From Clostridium sp. AM58-1XD (GTDB lineage: Bacteria > Bacillota > Clostridia > Lachnospirales > Lachnospiraceae), in contig NZ_QSDR01000022.1 in the NCBI RefSeq assembly GCF_003464085.1, positions 17,946 to 81,945 of the forward strand: a DNA stretch of 64,000 bases, in the 5' to 3' direction. The notes beneath the pieces are model-generated. The model ran no database searches and was not told the origin of the DNA. It saw nothing but the letters and a program-made list of their open reading frames with translations. Shown piece after piece: positions 48,219-57,960 of this stretch (positions are counted from its first letter, which is position 1; every line of letters starts with the position of its first letter). Made by a program: the position numbers and the translations under genes.

Positions 48219-48712
48219 ACATTTGCCTCCTTTCCGGCACTGCCTGCCAGTTCTTTTCCTGTCAGAATCAAATCCTGAACATACCGGATCGCGGAGATTG
48301 CCGCACCAAAATAAGGCGCCATGTATCCCAATATCATATTTGTATGAGTTGCCTGAGAGAACTGCGGTTTATTAATGAAGCTCTGAATTACATGCATTCC
48401 GTAATAAAAAACAATGCAGAAAAACAGCAGCCCGATAAGATCGGAAACCAGTTGAAGAATCAGATTTCCCTTTTTCTTCAGTAAGAGCGGCATAATGTCA
48501 ATAGAAAGGTGTCTTTTCTGCATAATGGCTTTGCTGGTGGAAATATAAATAATCCATACGAAGAAAAACCGGGCGATTTCTTCTGTCCACACCAGAGGCA
48601 TTCCAAGACCGCGAAAGATGACCTGAAGGAATATTATAAAGCACATACCCAGCAAAAGGATTCCATTAACATATATTTCTATAAAATCAAGCGCTTTGTT
48701 CACTGCTTTCAT
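48215..48712 (-). CDS. dctQ: TRAP transporter small permease DctQ
   Basis: 165 residues with four helices, including GLGMPLVWTEEIARFFFVWI, a DctQ hallmark. AAAGGAGG sits before the ATG at 48712, not the upstream in-frame codon at 48739. Middle gene of dctPQM. Confidence 0.92.
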   Translation of the reverse strand: MKAVNKALDFIEIYVNGILLLGMCFIIFLQVIFRGLGMPLVWTEEIARFFFVWIIYISTSKAIMQKRHLSIDIMPLLLKKKGNLILQLVSDLIGLLFFCIVFYYGMHVIQSFINKPQFSQATHTNMILGYMAPYFGAAISAIRYVQDLILTGKELAGSAGKEANV

Positions 48713-48735
48713 AACGAGCCTCCTTTGCCTGTGAC

Positions 48736-49860
48736 TCACTTCACATCCTTATCACTTCCAGGATACATCTCATTGTACTTCTTAACGCCGTCTAGAATTG
48801 TATCCAGATCAATGTCCGGATATGTCTTGCGGAACCAGTCATAGGTCGGCTGTGCGGCCGTCACCCACTGCGAATACAGATCCTCATCCCCCATTACATC
48901 GATAATTTCCATACCATTGTCCAGAAGTTTCTGCTTGGCGGCCAGGTTATCCTGTTCTGCCAGCTCCAGGCCGTACTCCTGCGCCTCAGCCATAGCGTCG
49001 TTCAGCGCCTGTCGGATATCTTCCGGCATGCTCTCATAAAGATCCTTATTAATCTGTATGGTAAATACATCATAGATCACCGCAATCCGGCTGATATAAT
49101 CCTGCACCTCCCAGTAGCCTCCTGATGCGGGAGTCACATATCCGTTAAACATACCGTCCACAGTCCCCTGCTGCAGCGCCGTATACAGCTCGGCAAAGGA
49201 CATGGGCATCGGATTTGCTCCCAGATCATCCCATATCTGCAGAAGCACATCAGATTCCTGACAGCGGATCTTAAATCCTTTTAACTGGCTGGGTGATTCA
49301 ATCGGTTTATTCGAGTAGAGATTAAAAAATCCATTATCTGCATAACCAAGAATTACGATGTTTGTCTCTTCAGCCGCCTTGTCGCGGATAGCGATCCCCT
49401 CTTCACTCTTCAGAAATGCCATTGCAGCATCTTTGGACTCCCACAAGAAGGGCAGATTAAACCATTTAAGCTGATTGGTATAGCCCGCCAGCTGGATTGA
49501 TGCACACTCAGACATGTCTATATCGCCAGAGGCTACCTGAGACAGCACGTCCGTTGGGCCGCCCAGCTGATTATTGTTGTATACTTTAATGACAACGCGT
49601 CCGTCCGTCAGTTCTTCTACCTTGTCTCGAAAATAGTACTCCACTTTTGTTACCAAGTGTTCGTCGCTCACCGTACCAGAGAATGTCAGCGTATACTCCG
49701 CCGGCTTCTTATCTTCGGTCTTATCAGGCGAATCTGTTTTGACTGTGCTGCTCTCTGCTGCAGCTGTACCTGCTGCCGGCTTGTTTCCGCCGGATAGGCA
49801 GCCGCTCAGTGAGACTGCTGCTACAGTTGATATAAGCATTGCCATCAGTTTTTTTGTCAT
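48736..49860 (-). CDS. dctP: TRAP transporter substrate-binding lipoprotein DctP
   Basis: 374 residues. The lipobox LSGC (Cys21) follows a basic leader, then a Thr/Ser/Lys linker. The DctP domain has RVVIKVYNNNQLGGPTDVL, and KGFKIRCQESDVLLQIWDDL containing the conserved Arg that binds the ligand carboxylate. AGGAGG precedes the ATG. First gene of dctPQM-maoC. Confidence 0.95.
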   Translation of the reverse strand: MTKKLMAMLISTVAAVSLSGCLSGGNKPAAGTAAAESSTVKTDSPDKTEDKKPAEYTLTFSGTVSDEHLVTKVEYYFRDKVEELTDGRVVIKVYNNNQLGGPTDVLSQVASGDIDMSECASIQLAGYTNQLKWFNLPFLWESKDAAMAFLKSEEGIAIRDKAAEETNIVILGYADNGFFNLYSNKPIESPSQLKGFKIRCQESDVLLQIWDDLGANPMPMSFAELYTALQQGTVDGMFNGYVTPASGGYWEVQDYISRIAVIYDVFTIQINKDLYESMPEDIRQALNDAMAEAQEYGLELAEQDNLAAKQKLLDNGMEIIDVMGDEDLYSQWVTAAQPTYDWFRKTYPDIDLDTILDGVKKYNEMYPGSDKDVK

Positions 49861-49927
49861 TATAATCTCCTCCTTAGTATTTTTGTTTCTTTCTCCGTCC
49901 GTACATCATATGTTTCGTTTTTCCCTT

Positions 49928-50737
49928 TTACGGCTCTCGTCTCAGCGCATTCAAATCGTAGAATGATCCCATTCCGGCTGCCACATCATTTTGTATGCCA
50001 TACTGACTGGCCGGATACCGCATCCCATTTTTACTGAGAGCTCTGATTCCTTCTATCATTTTTACTATGTACTGCGGAGGAAATGCCATCAGCAGCTCAT
50101 CTTCCAGAACGCCGCCAAACCTGCGTTCGCCATAACAGGGAATCGTAAAACAAGGTTTTCCTGTTACAAGCGCTCTGATCCAGGAATCCGTACATGAGCT
50201 TTCGCCCAGGAAAGTAGCTGTCATGCTTTCATATCCCTCATATTGCAGTCCACAGCACATAAAGAGGATCTGCTGCGGCGTACCGTACACAAGGCATACA
50301 TCAGGCTCTCTTAATCGTCCTAATACCATAGGTGATACTGCTACTGCTTCATATCTCTCCCGGGGTAAAAATGCCGCTCTCTGATGCCGCAGCGCATCTT
50401 CCCTGGTAGCATACCATTTTCCTTCCAGATGGTCACTGTCACGGAAATGCTGTCCATCGATGAATCCCAACATTCCGGAGCATTGCAATGTTGGCATGTG
50501 CTGATTAGTAAATCCTACCGTATAGTTCAGACGAGTACTCTGAGCTACCAGCTGACAGGCAGTCAGCAACTCCCCCTTTCTTGGTATCCGAATCTTTTCA
50601 ACTGCCTCCATTTCCCGCTTATCACTAAAAAATTTCATAGCGACAGGGGTAGCTTTCAATTTTAATAAATTGATCAGATCTCTGGTATAATCAGGGAGCC
50701 TGATTTCCTCGTATTCATACTTCTCCAACTGATCCAC
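49928..50737 (-). CDS. DUF169-family protein
   Basis: 269 residues from a GTG start seven bases after GGAGG. The family is recognised from LLKLKATPVAMKFFSD near the start and from conserved Cys in TACQLVAQSTRLNY and LFMCCGLQYEG, with IPCYGERRFG near the end. DUF169 proteins have no settled function; several conserved Cys suggest metal or thiol chemistry. It lies between the LacI-type gene and dctP on the same strand, so is probably part of this regulon. Confidence 0.8.
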   Translation of the reverse strand: MDQLEKYEYEEIRLPDYTRDLINLLKLKATPVAMKFFSDKREMEAVEKIRIPRKGELLTACQLVAQSTRLNYTVGFTNQHMPTLQCSGMLGFIDGQHFRDSDHLEGKWYATREDALRHQRAAFLPRERYEAVAVSPMVLGRLREPDVCLVYGTPQQILFMCCGLQYEGYESMTATFLGESSCTDSWIRALVTGKPCFTIPCYGERRFGGVLEDELLMAFPPQYIVKMIEGIRALSKNGMRYPASQYGIQNDVAAGMGSFYDLNALRREP

Positions 50738-50835
50738 TATTACACCTCCTCATTTAAAAAACGGTTATTCGCCATCCCTGGTTATGAAGGTGCCGGTACA
50801 ATTGAAAAGTTTTTTAGTAAAAGCCGCAGCCTACC

Positions 50836-51876
50836 TTACACTTCTGTCAGCGGCCCTTCCGGTGCGTACGGGGCCGTGGTACCTCGAACTACCAGGGTAG
50901 GTTCGATCATCGTGCGTAAAATCTCTGTATTGTCAGGAGATTCGATCTGCTGCAGCAATGTTTTGGCCGCACATGTGCACATCTCCTGTAAATGCTGGTC
51001 AACCGTCGTCATCTCCATTCCATACAATGCAGAGTACGTAATATTGTCAAAGCTGATTACAGAAAGTTGTTCCGGAATCTTCACCCCATTCTTTCTGGAA
51101 TAATCAATGAATCCCATCGCCATAAGATCATTGCATATAATTACAGCAGTCGGATTTACATCCAGATGTTGAATATATTGCTCAGCTATCTTGACACCAG
51201 TTTCAAATTTCAAATCTCCTTTGTAGATGTGTTCGTTCTCAAATGTGAAACCATAGTTCTCCAGTGCCTGTTTATAACCTATATACCGCTGATAACCGGC
51301 CGATGATTCCATATTTCCCGTTATAAAAGCAATTCTCCTATGACCAAGTTCAATTAAATGTTTCGCGGCAATATATCCCGCCTGAAAATTATCAACAGAC
51401 ACAAAACTACCGTTAAAATCTTTCAGTGTCCTATTTACCAACACCAGAGGCATATTTGCCGCCCGTATATCATTAATTGCGCGAAGAATCAGATCACCTT
51501 TGGCAGTAATCAGCATCAGACCAGCGTATCTGGACTGAATTGCCTGGTTTATAAACTCCACTTCTTTTGCAGCGTCATAATCGCTGTTAAAAGCCATTAC
51601 CATATAACCATGCTGCCCGAGTTCGCGTTGAATATAGTACAGCAGATCAGAATAAAAAGGATTGCGCACATCGCCAAAAACCAATCCTACCATATTCGTA
51701 TGCCCTTTAATCATGCTTTGAGCAATCACATTTGGTTTATAGTTGACTTCCTCAATATAGTCACAAATACGTTTTCTTAATTCAGGACCAACGCCGGTTC
51801 GGTTATTAATAACCTTTGAAACTGTTGAAACAGAAACTCCTAATTCATTCGCTATATCAGTAATTGTTTTTTCCAT
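50836..51876 (-). CDS. LacI-family transcriptional regulator
   Basis: 346 residues. The LacI helix-turn-helix and hinge are typical: ITDIANELGVSVSTVSKVIN then PNVIAQSMIKGHTNMVGL. The effector-binding domain follows (AIQSRYAGLMLITA onward). It is divergent from the CoA-enzyme operon and upstream of DUF169/dctPQM/maoC. The AAAACGTTTT-type palindromes at 52171, 52531 and 52573 are likely operators. Confidence 0.93.
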   Translation of the reverse strand: MEKTITDIANELGVSVSTVSKVINNRTGVGPELRKRICDYIEEVNYKPNVIAQSMIKGHTNMVGLVFGDVRNPFYSDLLYYIQRELGQHGYMVMAFNSDYDAAKEVEFINQAIQSRYAGLMLITAKGDLILRAINDIRAANMPLVLVNRTLKDFNGSFVSVDNFQAGYIAAKHLIELGHRRIAFITGNMESSAGYQRYIGYKQALENYGFTFENEHIYKGDLKFETGVKIAEQYIQHLDVNPTAVIICNDLMAMGFIDYSRKNGVKIPEQLSVISFDNITYSALYGMEMTTVDQHLQEMCTCAAKTLLQQIESPDNTEILRTMIEPTLVVRGTTAPYAPEGPLTEV

Positions 51877-52524
51877 ATTATTCTCTTACCCCCGTTATTT
51901 TTATAAAAGGTTTTCGCTTTATTCAGATAATGGACATTATATCATGTTCTGCGAATAATTTGGAAGAAACAGCTGAAATATCTGTGAAAACAGCTAGATT
52001 TTCTGTATCTGTAACCATGTTTTCAAAATCATCTGTATACGAACAAAGTTATGTATTCATGGCAACACCCCTTTCGGACGCTGCAATTTTCAAAAAAGAT
52101 CCTCTTTTAAACGTTGCAGTCCATCAATAACGTTTTCCTTTTAACGAACACTATTTTCTAAAAATTAAATAAAACGTTTTTCTTAAATACAATATAGTCT
52201 CAGAAGGCTTAGATGTCAATGGTAAAATTCAGGAAAATACTTTTTATGTGCATTTTTCACATTGTCTATTCAACAAATCATCCAATTAATAGAAATATTG
52301 TACATATCCATACTTGAATGCCGCCGATTTTTTTATCCTGACAACAGTCTGGTTTTGAAAAGCATTTATATCTCTCCAAACGGATGTAATTTTTTGGCTC
52401 ATATATCCGTTCCGCATTTCTTTCCGCCCCTCATAAGCAAGGTTAAGGATACAGAAAACGATTGATTTTTAACCAAATTTATACATAAATATAAAATAGT
52501 CCGCAATTATTTCTGAATTTTCCG
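51877..52524. other. Long AT-rich intergenic control region
   Basis: No gene is supported; the open frames here lack ribosome sites. It contains several ACGTT-centred sites: TAACGTTTTCC near 52128, AAAACGTTTT at 52171-52180 and AAACGATT near 52455. This fits a LacI-controlled divergent region. Confidence 0.55.
52169..52188. promoter_or_regulatory. Candidate LacI operator
   Basis: AATAAAACGTTTTTCTTAAA contains the perfect palindrome AAAACGTTTT (52171-52180). Its right half, ACGTTTTTCT, is repeated in the site at 52573-52587. Confidence 0.55.
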
Positions 52525-52553
52525 TTGACAAAAACGTATTCTTAATATATCAT
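52525..52553 (+). promoter_or_regulatory. Promoter of the CoA-enzyme operon with an operator in its spacer
   Basis: TTGACA (52525-52530), 17 bases, TATCAT (52548-52553). The spacer begins AAAACGTATT, an operator-like half-palindrome, so repressor binding would directly block polymerase. The inferred start is near 52560. Confidence 0.75.
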
Positions 52554-52572
52554 CTAAATTATAAAAATTTAA

Positions 52573-52587
52573 AGAAAACGTTTTTCT
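52573..52587. promoter_or_regulatory. Candidate LacI operator downstream of the transcription start
   Basis: AGAAAACGTTTTTCT, a near-perfect palindrome centred on CG, about 15 bases after the inferred start of the CoA-enzyme operon and about 75 bases before the ligase ATG. Confidence 0.6.
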
Positions 52588-52662
52588 ATTTTGCTAATCT
52601 TTTATGAATCTTTGATACTGCACAACGTGATTTTATATCTTACTCTTGCAAAGGGGAAAAAT

Positions 52663-54279
52663 ATGGTAAAGGGTAATGAATGCTGGGGATTCGACATAAT
52701 CTCCGGCATGTGTACAGTTCATATCGCCGGCAGGGAGCTTACTGCCTTTTGCGGAATTCCTTCATCTCCATATCTCATGCTGATGGAGACAGAAAAAAGA
52801 AACGGGGAGAAGACGGCCATTGTAGACAACTGGAACAGGCCTTACTCTTTCAGCGAATTGCTGCTGAAGGTAAACCAGTTTTCGGGATATCTTCAGTCCA
52901 AAGGTGTGGATAAAGGGTCTCATGTCGGCCTGCTCCTGTATAACTGCGTGGAGTTTGCAGTGGCGTTCCTGGCTATAAGCAGACTTGGCGCCGTGACAGT
53001 TCCTTTACCGGGCAAGTACCGGAGACCTGAAGTCATTTCTCTGATGGAAAAGGGAAATGTAACTGTTCTCGTCTGTGATGAACACTTTGCCCCCTGGTTT
53101 GAAGGATACTCCTGCATGACGATAATACTCTGCCGCAATATCAGTCAGGTTTATGGTTTTTCGCATCTGGACATGCCGGCGGTGCCGTCCGCAGGCACCT
53201 GTCCCTCAGTATCATTGTCGGATACGTCCCTGATTATGTTTACCTCCGGGACCACATCGCAAAGTAAGGGGGTACTGCTTAAAAACTATAATATCATCCA
53301 CAGCATCGAGGCATATCGGCGGATCTTTCATATTACGGACAACGACAGGACTCTGCTGGCTACACCTGTCTATCATGTGACAGGGATCATTGCTCTTCTT
53401 GGATTATTTATTTATACAGGAGGAACGCTTTGGATCATGAACAAGGTAGACCCCAGGCGCATGCTGCAGTGCGCCATTGACGAAAGCCTTACCTTTATTC
53501 ACGCTTCTCCTACCGTCTTTCATCTGCTTCTGGAACATCGTGATGAATTCAGACAGATTCCAAGTCTGAAGCAGTTTGCCTGCGGAAGCAGCAATATGCC
53601 GGTGAGAAGTATTGAAAAGATTAAGGAGTGGCTGCCGCAGGTAGATTTCCATACGATTTATGGGATGACAGAGGTATCTTCTCCTGCCACCATATTTCCT
53701 GCCGGGGCGGCCGGAAGTCCGTACAGAGAATCCTCCGGAGTTCCAATTCCAGGGCTGGATATCAAGATTGTTGACAGCTGGGGAAACGACGTTGAAAATG
53801 GATGTCTTGGGGAAATTACCATGTACGGCACAAACGTGCTGGAAACCTATTATAACATCAAAAGTCCCGATCTCTCGGACGACGGATGGATTCGCTCCGG
53901 CGATATCGGTTACGTAAATGACGAAGGCTACCTCTGGGTGGTTGATCGTAAAAAAGATATGATAAACAGAGGTGGCGAAAAAATCAGCACGATTGATGTG
54001 GAAAATGCGCTATGTGCGATTCCTGGTGTAAGTGAAGCCATTGTAGCCGGTATCCCGGATGAAATGTATGGTGAGATACCTGCTGCGGCTGTAAAACTGG
54101 AGAACGGAGTCCGGCTTGCCGAAGAAGAAATCCGATCCTTTCTGAAACTTCAGCTTGCAGGATATATGATTCCTGTCCGATACATATTTTTAAAAAATCT
54201 GCCGCGGACAGTGAATGGAAAACCAGACAAACAGGCAGTTAAAAAACTGTTTACGAACGAGAAAGAGCCTTGCTTATAA
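52663..54279 (+). CDS. AMP-forming acyl-CoA synthetase (CaiC/long-chain ligase-like)
   Basis: 538 residues. Adenylate-forming enzyme motifs: P-loop MFTSGTTSQSKGVL, A5 YGMTEVSSPAT, A7-A8 GWIRSGDIGYVNDEGYLWVV then DRKKDMINRGGEKIS, and the catalytic Lys in NGKPDKQ. It activates a carboxylic acid to its CoA thioester with ATP. The frame opens at 52591, but AAAGGGG places the start at ATG 52663. First gene of a five-gene operon. Confidence 0.92.
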   Translation: MVKGNECWGFDIISGMCTVHIAGRELTAFCGIPSSPYLMLMETEKRNGEKTAIVDNWNRPYSFSELLLKVNQFSGYLQSKGVDKGSHVGLLLYNCVEFAVAFLAISRLGAVTVPLPGKYRRPEVISLMEKGNVTVLVCDEHFAPWFEGYSCMTIILCRNISQVYGFSHLDMPAVPSAGTCPSVSLSDTSLIMFTSGTTSQSKGVLLKNYNIIHSIEAYRRIFHITDNDRTLLATPVYHVTGIIALLGLFIYTGGTLWIMNKVDPRRMLQCAIDESLTFIHASPTVFHLLLEHRDEFRQIPSLKQFACGSSNMPVRSIEKIKEWLPQVDFHTIYGMTEVSSPATIFPAGAAGSPYRESSGVPIPGLDIKIVDSWGNDVENGCLGEITMYGTNVLETYYNIKSPDLSDDGWIRSGDIGYVNDEGYLWVVDRKKDMINRGGEKISTIDVENALCAIPGVSEAIVAGIPDEMYGEIPAAAVKLENGVRLAEEEIRSFLKLQLAGYMIPVRYIFLKNLPRTVNGKPDKQAVKKLFTNEKEPCL

Positions 54280-54304
54280 CGGCTTGGACCAAGGAGGGGG
54301 TCGA

Positions 54305-55896
54305 ATGAAAAAACCATTATTTTTAAACGGAAATGAGGCGGCTGCTCTGATTGAAGACAATAAAACGGTCGCCACGATCGGCATGACGCTGGTATCTGCA
54401 TCCGAAACAATTTTAAAAGCATTGGAAAAACGATTTATAGAAACCGGACATCCCCGTAATCTGACGCTGCTGCATTCCTGCGGCCAAAGCGATCGGGACC
54501 GAGGCATTCAGCATTTTGCTCACGACGGCATGCTTGGCCGGATCGTCGGAGGGCACTGGGGGCTTCAGCCGAGAATGATGGAACTGATAGCAAATAACAG
54601 ACTGCTGGCTTACAACCTGCCCCAGGGTCAGTTCGCGCAGCTGTACCGTTCGATGGCAGGCGGCGAACCTGGAAAGATAACAAAAGTAGGCCTGGGCACC
54701 TATATAGACCCGCGTCTTGGGGGCGGGAAAATGAATGAGATTACTCAGGATGCCCCGGATATTGTAGACGTACTTACGATCGATGGCGAAGAATATATGC
54801 GGTATAAGTCGATACCGATTGATTACTGTATCATCCGCGGTACTGCGATCGATGAACTTGGAAATCTTACTACGGATGAGGAAGCCATGATGCTGGAAGT
54901 ATTTCCAGCAGTAATGGCCTGTAAAAAGTATGGGGGAAAGGTAATCGCTCAGGTGAAATATAAAGTAAAAGCAGGTTCCCTCCACTGTAAGCGTGTCACC
55001 GTACCAGGAGTGTTTATCGACGCGGCTGTCATTTGCCCGGAACCGGAGACCGATCACCGCCAGACACACAGTTTTGCTATGAATCCTGCTTACTGCGGCG
55101 ATATTAAGGTTCCAGATGAGGATGGCGGGATTCTGCCCCTTTCTGTCCGCAAGGCCATCGGGCGGAGGGCGCTGACAGAGCTTAAGGAAAATGACGTATT
55201 AAACGTAGGGACGGGGATCCCAAACGATGTCGTCGGTCCATCATGATGGAAGAAGGGATCGGAGACCTGTGTCTGATTACCGTGGAATCCGGTATCTACG
55301 GTGGAGTTCCCATGGGTGGAATTGACTTTGGCATCGCAAAAAATAATTTTGCTCTGGTACGTCATGACGATCAGTTTGATTACTACAACGGCGCCGGCGT
55401 GGATGTGACCTATATGGGAGCAGGAGAGCTGGATGCCGAGGGTAATGTCAACGCCACAAGGCTGGGGCCTAATCCTACCGGCGCGGGAGGATTTATTGAT
55501 ATCACCTCAAATGCCAAACATGTAGTCTTCTGCTCGACTTTTACCGGGAAAGGGCTTCAATGTTCTTTTAGCGGCGGAAACCTGCATATTGAACGGGAAG
55601 GCAGCATCATTAAGCTGGTCAAGAATGTCCAGCAGATTTCCTATAACGGCAGCCTGGCCCGTAAAAAAGGGCAGAAAATGCATTTTATTACAGAACGTGC
55701 GGTGTTTGAACTCAGGCCGGAAGGTCTGGTTCTGACAGAAGTGGCACCTGGCATCGACATTCGTACCCAGATACTGGATTTGATGGAATTTGCCCCTGTT
55801 ATCGCACCGGAGATCCAAACGATGAATCCAAGGCTGTTTCAGGACAATGGACCTTTTGGTCTGAGGGATATCATTCAATCAAAAAATAAAAATTAA
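54305..55896 (+). CDS. Family I CoA-transferase, propionate/acetate CoA-transferase-like (one apparent frameshift)
   Basis: About 530 residues when repaired, the size of Pct/YdiF fused alpha-beta enzymes. It starts at ATG 54305 after AAGGAGGGGG. The alpha half has VGLGTYIDPRLGGGKMNE; the frame breaks at CC 55238-55239, and one added C restores LNVGTGIPNDVVGPIMMEEG. The active-site Glu is in TVESGIYGGVPMGG in the beta half. It moves CoA between short acyl donors and an acid acceptor. Confidence 0.88.
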
Positions 55897-55915
55897 TTTG
55901 AGGAGGAAATCAGAA

Positions 55916-56659
55916 ATGAGACTAAAGGACAAGGTTGCAATCGTTACAGGAGCAAGCAGGGGACTGGGCCGCGGAATTGCGAAGAAGCTGTCAGAAGAAG
56001 GAGCCGTTGTCGTAATCGCAGATATGCTGCCTGCGGACGAGGCAGTCAAGGAAATTAACGAAGCCGGCGGGAAAGCGATCAGCCGCCAGGTAAATATCTG
56101 TAAACAGGAAGAAGTGGCTGATCTGATCGCTTCTACTGTCGAAACGTACGGGAAACTGGACATTATGGTAAACAACGCCGGAATTAACAGGGACGGCATG
56201 CTTCATAAGATGACAAAGGAAAACTGGGATACGGTAATTTCCGTCGATCTGACAGGCACCTTTTACGGTACGCAGGAAGCGATCCGGCATATGCGGACGC
56301 GCAATTATGGAAGAATTATAAATATTTCTTCGGGAAGCTGGCTCGGTAATATCGGGCAGGCCAATTACGCTGCTGCGAAGGCAGGCGTTGTTGGACTCAC
56401 AAAGACAGCCGCCCGTGAAAATGCCAGAAAAGGAATCACCTGTAACGTTATATGCCCGGGCTTTATAGAAACCGATATGACGGTACAGCTCAAAGAAGTA
56501 AATGAGGGCGCGGCATGGGACAGCATGATGCAGAGAATCCCCATGGGCTATGCAGGAAAGCCCTCGGATGTAGGCAATATGGTTGCATTTCTGGCCTCGG
56601 ATGAAGCGGCATATATCACCTCGGAAGTAATTAACGTAGGCGGCGGAATGATTGTATAA
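55916..56659 (+). CDS. FabG-like short-chain dehydrogenase ((R)-3-hydroxyacyl-CoA/ACP type)
   Basis: 247 residues. Classical SDR motifs: TGASRGLGRGI (NADP/NAD loop), NNAGI, the catalytic Ser in ISSGSW and YAAAKAG (Tyr and Lys), and an IETDM segment after the active site as in FabG. GAGGAGG places the start at 55916. In this operon it more likely acts on a 3-hydroxyacyl-CoA than on an ACP substrate in fatty acid synthesis, as no fab genes are near. Confidence 0.92.
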   Translation: MRLKDKVAIVTGASRGLGRGIAKKLSEEGAVVVIADMLPADEAVKEINEAGGKAISRQVNICKQEEVADLIASTVETYGKLDIMVNNAGINRDGMLHKMTKENWDTVISVDLTGTFYGTQEAIRHMRTRNYGRIINISSGSWLGNIGQANYAAAKAGVVGLTKTAARENARKGITCNVICPGFIETDMTVQLKEVNEGAAWDSMMQRIPMGYAGKPSDVGNMVAFLASDEAAYITSEVINVGGGMIV

Positions 56660-56750
56660 TGAGACGCATGCCGATTCATATGCACCACTGTCAACGATTG
56701 AAAAAACCGTTGATAAAATACAGGAAAAAGGAATGGAGGAACATAACATA

Positions 56751-57937
56751 ATGAATAAATTAAAGGAAGTTGTCATCGTAAGCGGTGTTCGTCTGCCAGT
56801 AGGATCCTACGGAGGAAGCCTGAAAGATATTCCGGTAATTGATATGGGAACCATGGTTGTCGCTGAAGCTGTAAAGCGGGCCGGAATCGAGCCTTCCCAG
56901 GTAGATGAAGTGATCGTAGGTGAAGTAGGCCAGATTGCACAGGACGGATTCGTCGCCCGCGCCATCAGTCTGAAGGCTGGACTGCCCAGAGAGTGTACTG
57001 CATATTCCGTAAACAGGCAGTGCGGTTCCGGCCTTCAGGCTATCGCGGATGCGTGTATGGAAATCCAGACCGGACAAGCCGATGTAGTGGTAGCCGCAGG
57101 CGCTGAAAATATCTCACGGCTCCCGTATTATGTAAAAGAAGCCCGCTGGGGTGCACGAATGGGACATAAAAGTTTTGAAGATGGTGTAATCGATATCCTG
57201 ACCTGGCCGCTGGACGGGAATCACAATGGCGTAACGGCAGAAAATGTCGCAGAGAAGTATCATGTCGCCAGACAGGAGCAGGATGCGTTTGCACTTCGTT
57301 CTCACCAGCGGGCCTGTGCCGCTATAGAAGCCGGGAAATTTAAAGATGAAATTCTTCCGGTAGAGCAGAAAGACCGCAAAGGAAACGTTACGGTATTTGA
57401 TACGGACGAGGGACCCCGCCGCGGATTGACAATCGAAAAGCTGGCCAGGCTGAAACCTGCATTCGTACCAGGAGGCACGGTAACAGCAGGTAATTCTTCC
57501 AGCCTGAATGACGGTGCTGCTGCAGTAGTTGTTATGTCAGGTGAAAAAGCACAGGCACTGGGCCTGAAACCGGTAATGCGAATTGAAGGATATGCCGTGG
57601 CTGGCTTTGACGCAGAACTGATGGGCTATGCGCCCAGGTTTTCCAGTGAAAAGCTGGCAGAAAATCTGGCTTAGACCTGAAGAATATCGATATGTTCGAA
57701 ATCAACGAGGCATTTGCCAGCCAGGCATTTGCTGTGTCACGTGATCTCGGTCTGGATCCTGAAAGAGTCAATATCTACGGCGGCGGAATTTCTATTGGTC
57801 ATCCGATTGGCGCAACAGGCTGTATTCTGGCCGTCAAGACGATGTATGAGCTGATGCGGACGGATAAAAGAGATGCCATGATAAGCATGTGTATCGGCGG
57901 CGGTCAGGGGATCTCCATGTATTTTACAAAAATATAG
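56751..57937 (+). CDS. Acetyl-CoA acetyltransferase/3-ketoacyl-CoA thiolase (one apparent frameshift)
   Basis: About 395 residues when repaired. Active-site motifs: SVNRQCGSGLQAI (nucleophilic Cys), MFEINEAFASQAF, ISIGHPIGATGC (His) and MCIGGGQG (second Cys). The frame is lost at GG 57668-57669; one added G gives ENLGLDLKNIDMFEINEAF. AATGGAGG precedes the ATG at 56751. It cleaves a 3-ketoacyl-CoA with CoA, or runs in reverse. Confidence 0.9.
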
Positions 57938-57960
57938 GACTCTTACAGAAAGGAATCAAA

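Noticed and set aside
51864..52465. Two short open frames upstream of the CoA operon
   Set aside because: AT-rich, no ribosome sites, and they span operator-like palindromes.
55991..56776. 261-residue open frame on minus
   Set aside because: Antisense shadow of the intact SDR gene.
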